Positions 61,470 to 64,000 of a DNA stretch of 64,000 nucleotides are shown piece after piece. This DNA is from Planctomycetota bacterium (GTDB lineage Bacteria > Planctomycetota > UBA1135 > UBA2386). The stretch spans positions 62,001 to 126,000 of the forward strand of contig JADJPQ010000028.1 of assembly GCA_016713175.1 (NCBI GenBank), in the 5' to 3' direction. Every line of letters begins with the position of its first letter. The stretch's first letter is position 1. Below the pieces are notes generated by a model that was given only the letters and a program-made list of their open reading frames with translations, was not told the origin of the DNA and searched no databases. The position numbers and the translations under genes are program-made.

Positions 61470-63161
61470 CTACACGTTGGCCGCTTCGCGCAGCACTTCC
61501 TCGACGGTGGTGACACCATCGAAGATCGCCCGCAGTCCCGAATCGCGCAGCGATGCCATGCCCTGTTCGCGCGCCGCCGCCGCCAATGCCCCGATGCTGG
61601 CGTTGGCGAGGATCAGTTCGCGCAGCCGGTCGTCGAGCACCATGATCTCGGTGATCGCCATCCGGCCCTTGTAGCCGGTGAAGTTGCAGGTCTGACAGCC
61701 CTTGCCATAGGCGAACTTGCGGCCGGCGACCTGCGCCGCCGGCAGTTGCAGGCGCCGCAGCACATCCTCGGCCGGCTCGTAGAACGCCTTGCACTCGGCG
61801 CAGACCCGCCGCACCAGTCGCTGCGCCAGCACACCCTGCAGCGTCGCCGTCAACAGGAACGGTTCGATGCCGATGTCGCACAGCCGGGTGACCGCCGTCG
61901 GCGCGTCGTTGGTGTGCAGCGTCGAGAACACCAGGTGGCCGGTCAGGCTGGCCTCGATCGCCGTCTGCGCGGTCTCGCGATCGCGGATCTCGCCGACCAG
62001 GATCACGTCCGGGTCCTGACGCAGGATCGTGCGCAGCACCCGCGCGTAGGTGACTTCGATCTCGTCGTTGACCGGCACCTGGATGATGCCCTCCAGGTCG
62101 TACTCGACCGGATCCTCGACGGTGATGATCTTGACGTCCTCGCGGTTGGCCTCGTTCAGCATCGCGTACAGCGTGGTCGTCTTGCCCGAACCGGTCGGGC
62201 CGGTGACCAGCACGATGCCGTGCGGCAGGTCGATGAATCGTCGCAACTGTTCCTTGGCCGCCGCTGCCAGCCCGAGGTTGTCGAGATCGAGCGCCACCAC
62301 CGAACGGTCGAGGATGCGCATCACCGTCGACTCGCCGAACATCGTCGGCAGCGTCGACACGCGCAGGTCCACCGAACGGCCGCCGACAGTCAGCTCGATG
62401 CGGCCGTCCTGCGGCAACCGGGTCTCGGCGATGTCGAGGTCGGACATGACCTTGACACGCGCGATCAACGCTTCGGCCAGGTGCGGCGGCGGCGCTTCCA
62501 GCTCGAACAGCGAACCGTCGACGCGGTAGCGGATCTTGAAGTCGCCTTCGAACGGCTCCAGGTGGATGTCGGAGGCCTTGTCGCGGATCGCCTGATAGAG
62601 GATGTAGTTCAGCAGCTTGACCACCGGCGCCGCCGCCGCCATCGCCGCCTTGTCCTCGAGGTCGAGCTTGCCGCCCTGCTGCTGCAGTTCCTGCACCAGT
62701 TGCTGCATCCGCGCCTTCGCCGCGGTGGCATCCTCGCGGTAGTACTTGTCGAGGCCCTGGCCGATCAGCGCCTCGTCGGCGATCACCCCGGTGATCTCGC
62801 AGCCGGTGGTGAACGCCAGGTCGTTCAGCATCGACAGGTTGACCGGATCAGCCAGCGCGACGGTCAGCTGCTTGCCCTGCAGGCGCAACGGCAGGATCGC
62901 GAACGCCCGCGCCGTCGCCAGGTCGACCTTGCCGATCGCTTCCTGCTGCGGCGTCTCCTTGGCCAGGTCGCAGAAACCGAGCCCGGCCTGGGTGGCCAGC
63001 GCCCGGGCCAGGGCACCGCGCTCGATGTGGCCCTGCTGCAGCAGGATCTCGCCGATCCGGCCGCCGCGATCGCGTTGGATCTCCAGCGCCTCCTGCACCA
63101 TGCCTTCGTGGATGGCGCCCTGGTCCTTCAGGATCTGTCCGAGCAGTCGACGGGCGGCCAT
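61470..63161 (-). CDS. pilB: type IV pilus/type II secretion assembly ATPase (PilB/GspE)
   Basis: A 563-residue hexameric ATPase. The N-terminal GspE-type domain covers about 1-140. The ATPase core has Walker A GPTGSGKTTTLYAML (about 328), the Asp box EDPVEYDLEGIIQVPVNDEI, Walker B ILRQDPDVILVGEIRDRETAQTAIEASLTGHLVFSTLHTND and the tetracysteine zinc region CAECKAF..CQTC (about 470-500). It powers pilus subunit polymerisation. The start at 63161 (MAARRLLGQIL) lies four bases after the pilT stop. It probably acts with pilT in twitching, with the pilus itself encoded elsewhere. Confidence 0.94.
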   Translation of the reverse strand: MAARRLLGQILKDQGAIHEGMVQEALEIQRDRGGRIGEILLQQGHIERGALARALATQAGLGFCDLAKETPQQEAIGKVDLATARAFAILPLRLQGKQLTVALADPVNLSMLNDLAFTTGCEITGVIADEALIGQGLDKYYREDATAAKARMQQLVQELQQQGGKLDLEDKAAMAAAAPVVKLLNYILYQAIRDKASDIHLEPFEGDFKIRYRVDGSLFELEAPPPHLAEALIARVKVMSDLDIAETRLPQDGRIELTVGGRSVDLRVSTLPTMFGESTVMRILDRSVVALDLDNLGLAAAAKEQLRRFIDLPHGIVLVTGPTGSGKTTTLYAMLNEANREDVKIITVEDPVEYDLEGIIQVPVNDEIEVTYARVLRTILRQDPDVILVGEIRDRETAQTAIEASLTGHLVFSTLHTNDAPTAVTRLCDIGIEPFLLTATLQGVLAQRLVRRVCAECKAFYEPAEDVLRRLQLPAAQVAGRKFAYGKGCQTCNFTGYKGRMAITEIMVLDDRLRELILANASIGALAAAAREQGMASLRDSGLRAIFDGVTTVEEVLREAANV

Positions 63162-63165
63162 GCGC

Positions 63166-64000
<835 letters not shown>

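Noticed and set aside
61205..61519. 104-codon minus-strand frame between pilB and the thioredoxin gene
   Set aside because: Overlaps the end of pilB in another frame and shows no recognisable features.

Overview
The window is very GC-rich bacterial chromosome with tightly packed genes on both strands. I think it is from a member of the Planctomycetota. The reasons are two DUF1501 proteins and one DUF1800 protein with Tat-like N-termini, many secreted proteins ending in a related beta-rich module, a membrane-anchored Ser/Thr kinase, a PATAN/DUF4388 regulator and an LpxH-like lipid A enzyme. Another deep delta-/PVC-like lineage cannot be excluded from sequence alone. There is no prophage, CRISPR array or rRNA operon. 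The only mobile-element trace is one IS200-like (Y1/REP-type) transposase. The only tRNA is tRNA-Arg(TCT).

Layout. 1-6204 (minus): a tight operon of two paralogous ATP-grasp ligases, an RND membrane-fusion lipoprotein and an RND permease that runs off the left edge. 6354-12232 (plus): a secreted propeller-like protein, DUF1501, an FAD oxidoreductase and a pyruvate-kinase-like protein. 12738-18365: tRNA-Arg overlapping the end of a PMT-type glycosyltransferase gene, an EI24 membrane protein, a secreted protein and an M14 carboxypeptidase. 18580-24172: Ser/Thr kinase, serine hydrolase, rpmB, then overlapping lgt and pyrC. 24288-26035: eboA-eboB, a minimal piece of the metabolite-traffic (ebo) locus. 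26235-33732: secreted proteins, prfC, a repeat protein, gnd, and two clear terminators. 33742-39826: secreted proteins, a DUF4388 regulator, LpxH-like. 39002-43873 is a four-gene minus operon (GGDEF-like, NtrC-type regulator, GH42-like, LpxH-like). 43874-44299 is a gene-free stretch with a candidate structured RNA and a strong hairpin terminator.

44300-49561: a GspF-like protein, an ECF sigma/anti-sigma pair, and rpoN interrupted by a +1 frameshift behind a 14-bp inverted repeat. 49586-51683: a coupled tetR-DUF1761-SRPBCC operon. 51743-55839: transposase, a frameshifted dipeptidyl-peptidase IV, and clpP. 55907-60270: a secreted carboxypeptidase-regulatory-like protein and the DUF1800-DUF1501 pair. 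60393-64000: a CnoX/YbbN-like thioredoxin, then pilB and pilT (pilT cut by the right edge).

Main points of interest: the paired ATP-grasp plus RND operon, which looks like a ligase-and-export unit; the orphan eboAB pair; a recurring C-terminal module on secreted proteins; the CDS/tRNA overlap; the rpoN frameshift and its inverted repeat; and the candidate RNA at about 44.0-44.3 kb. Two conserved genes (rpoN, DPP IV) each carry one simple frameshift, so sequencing error must be separated from real decay.
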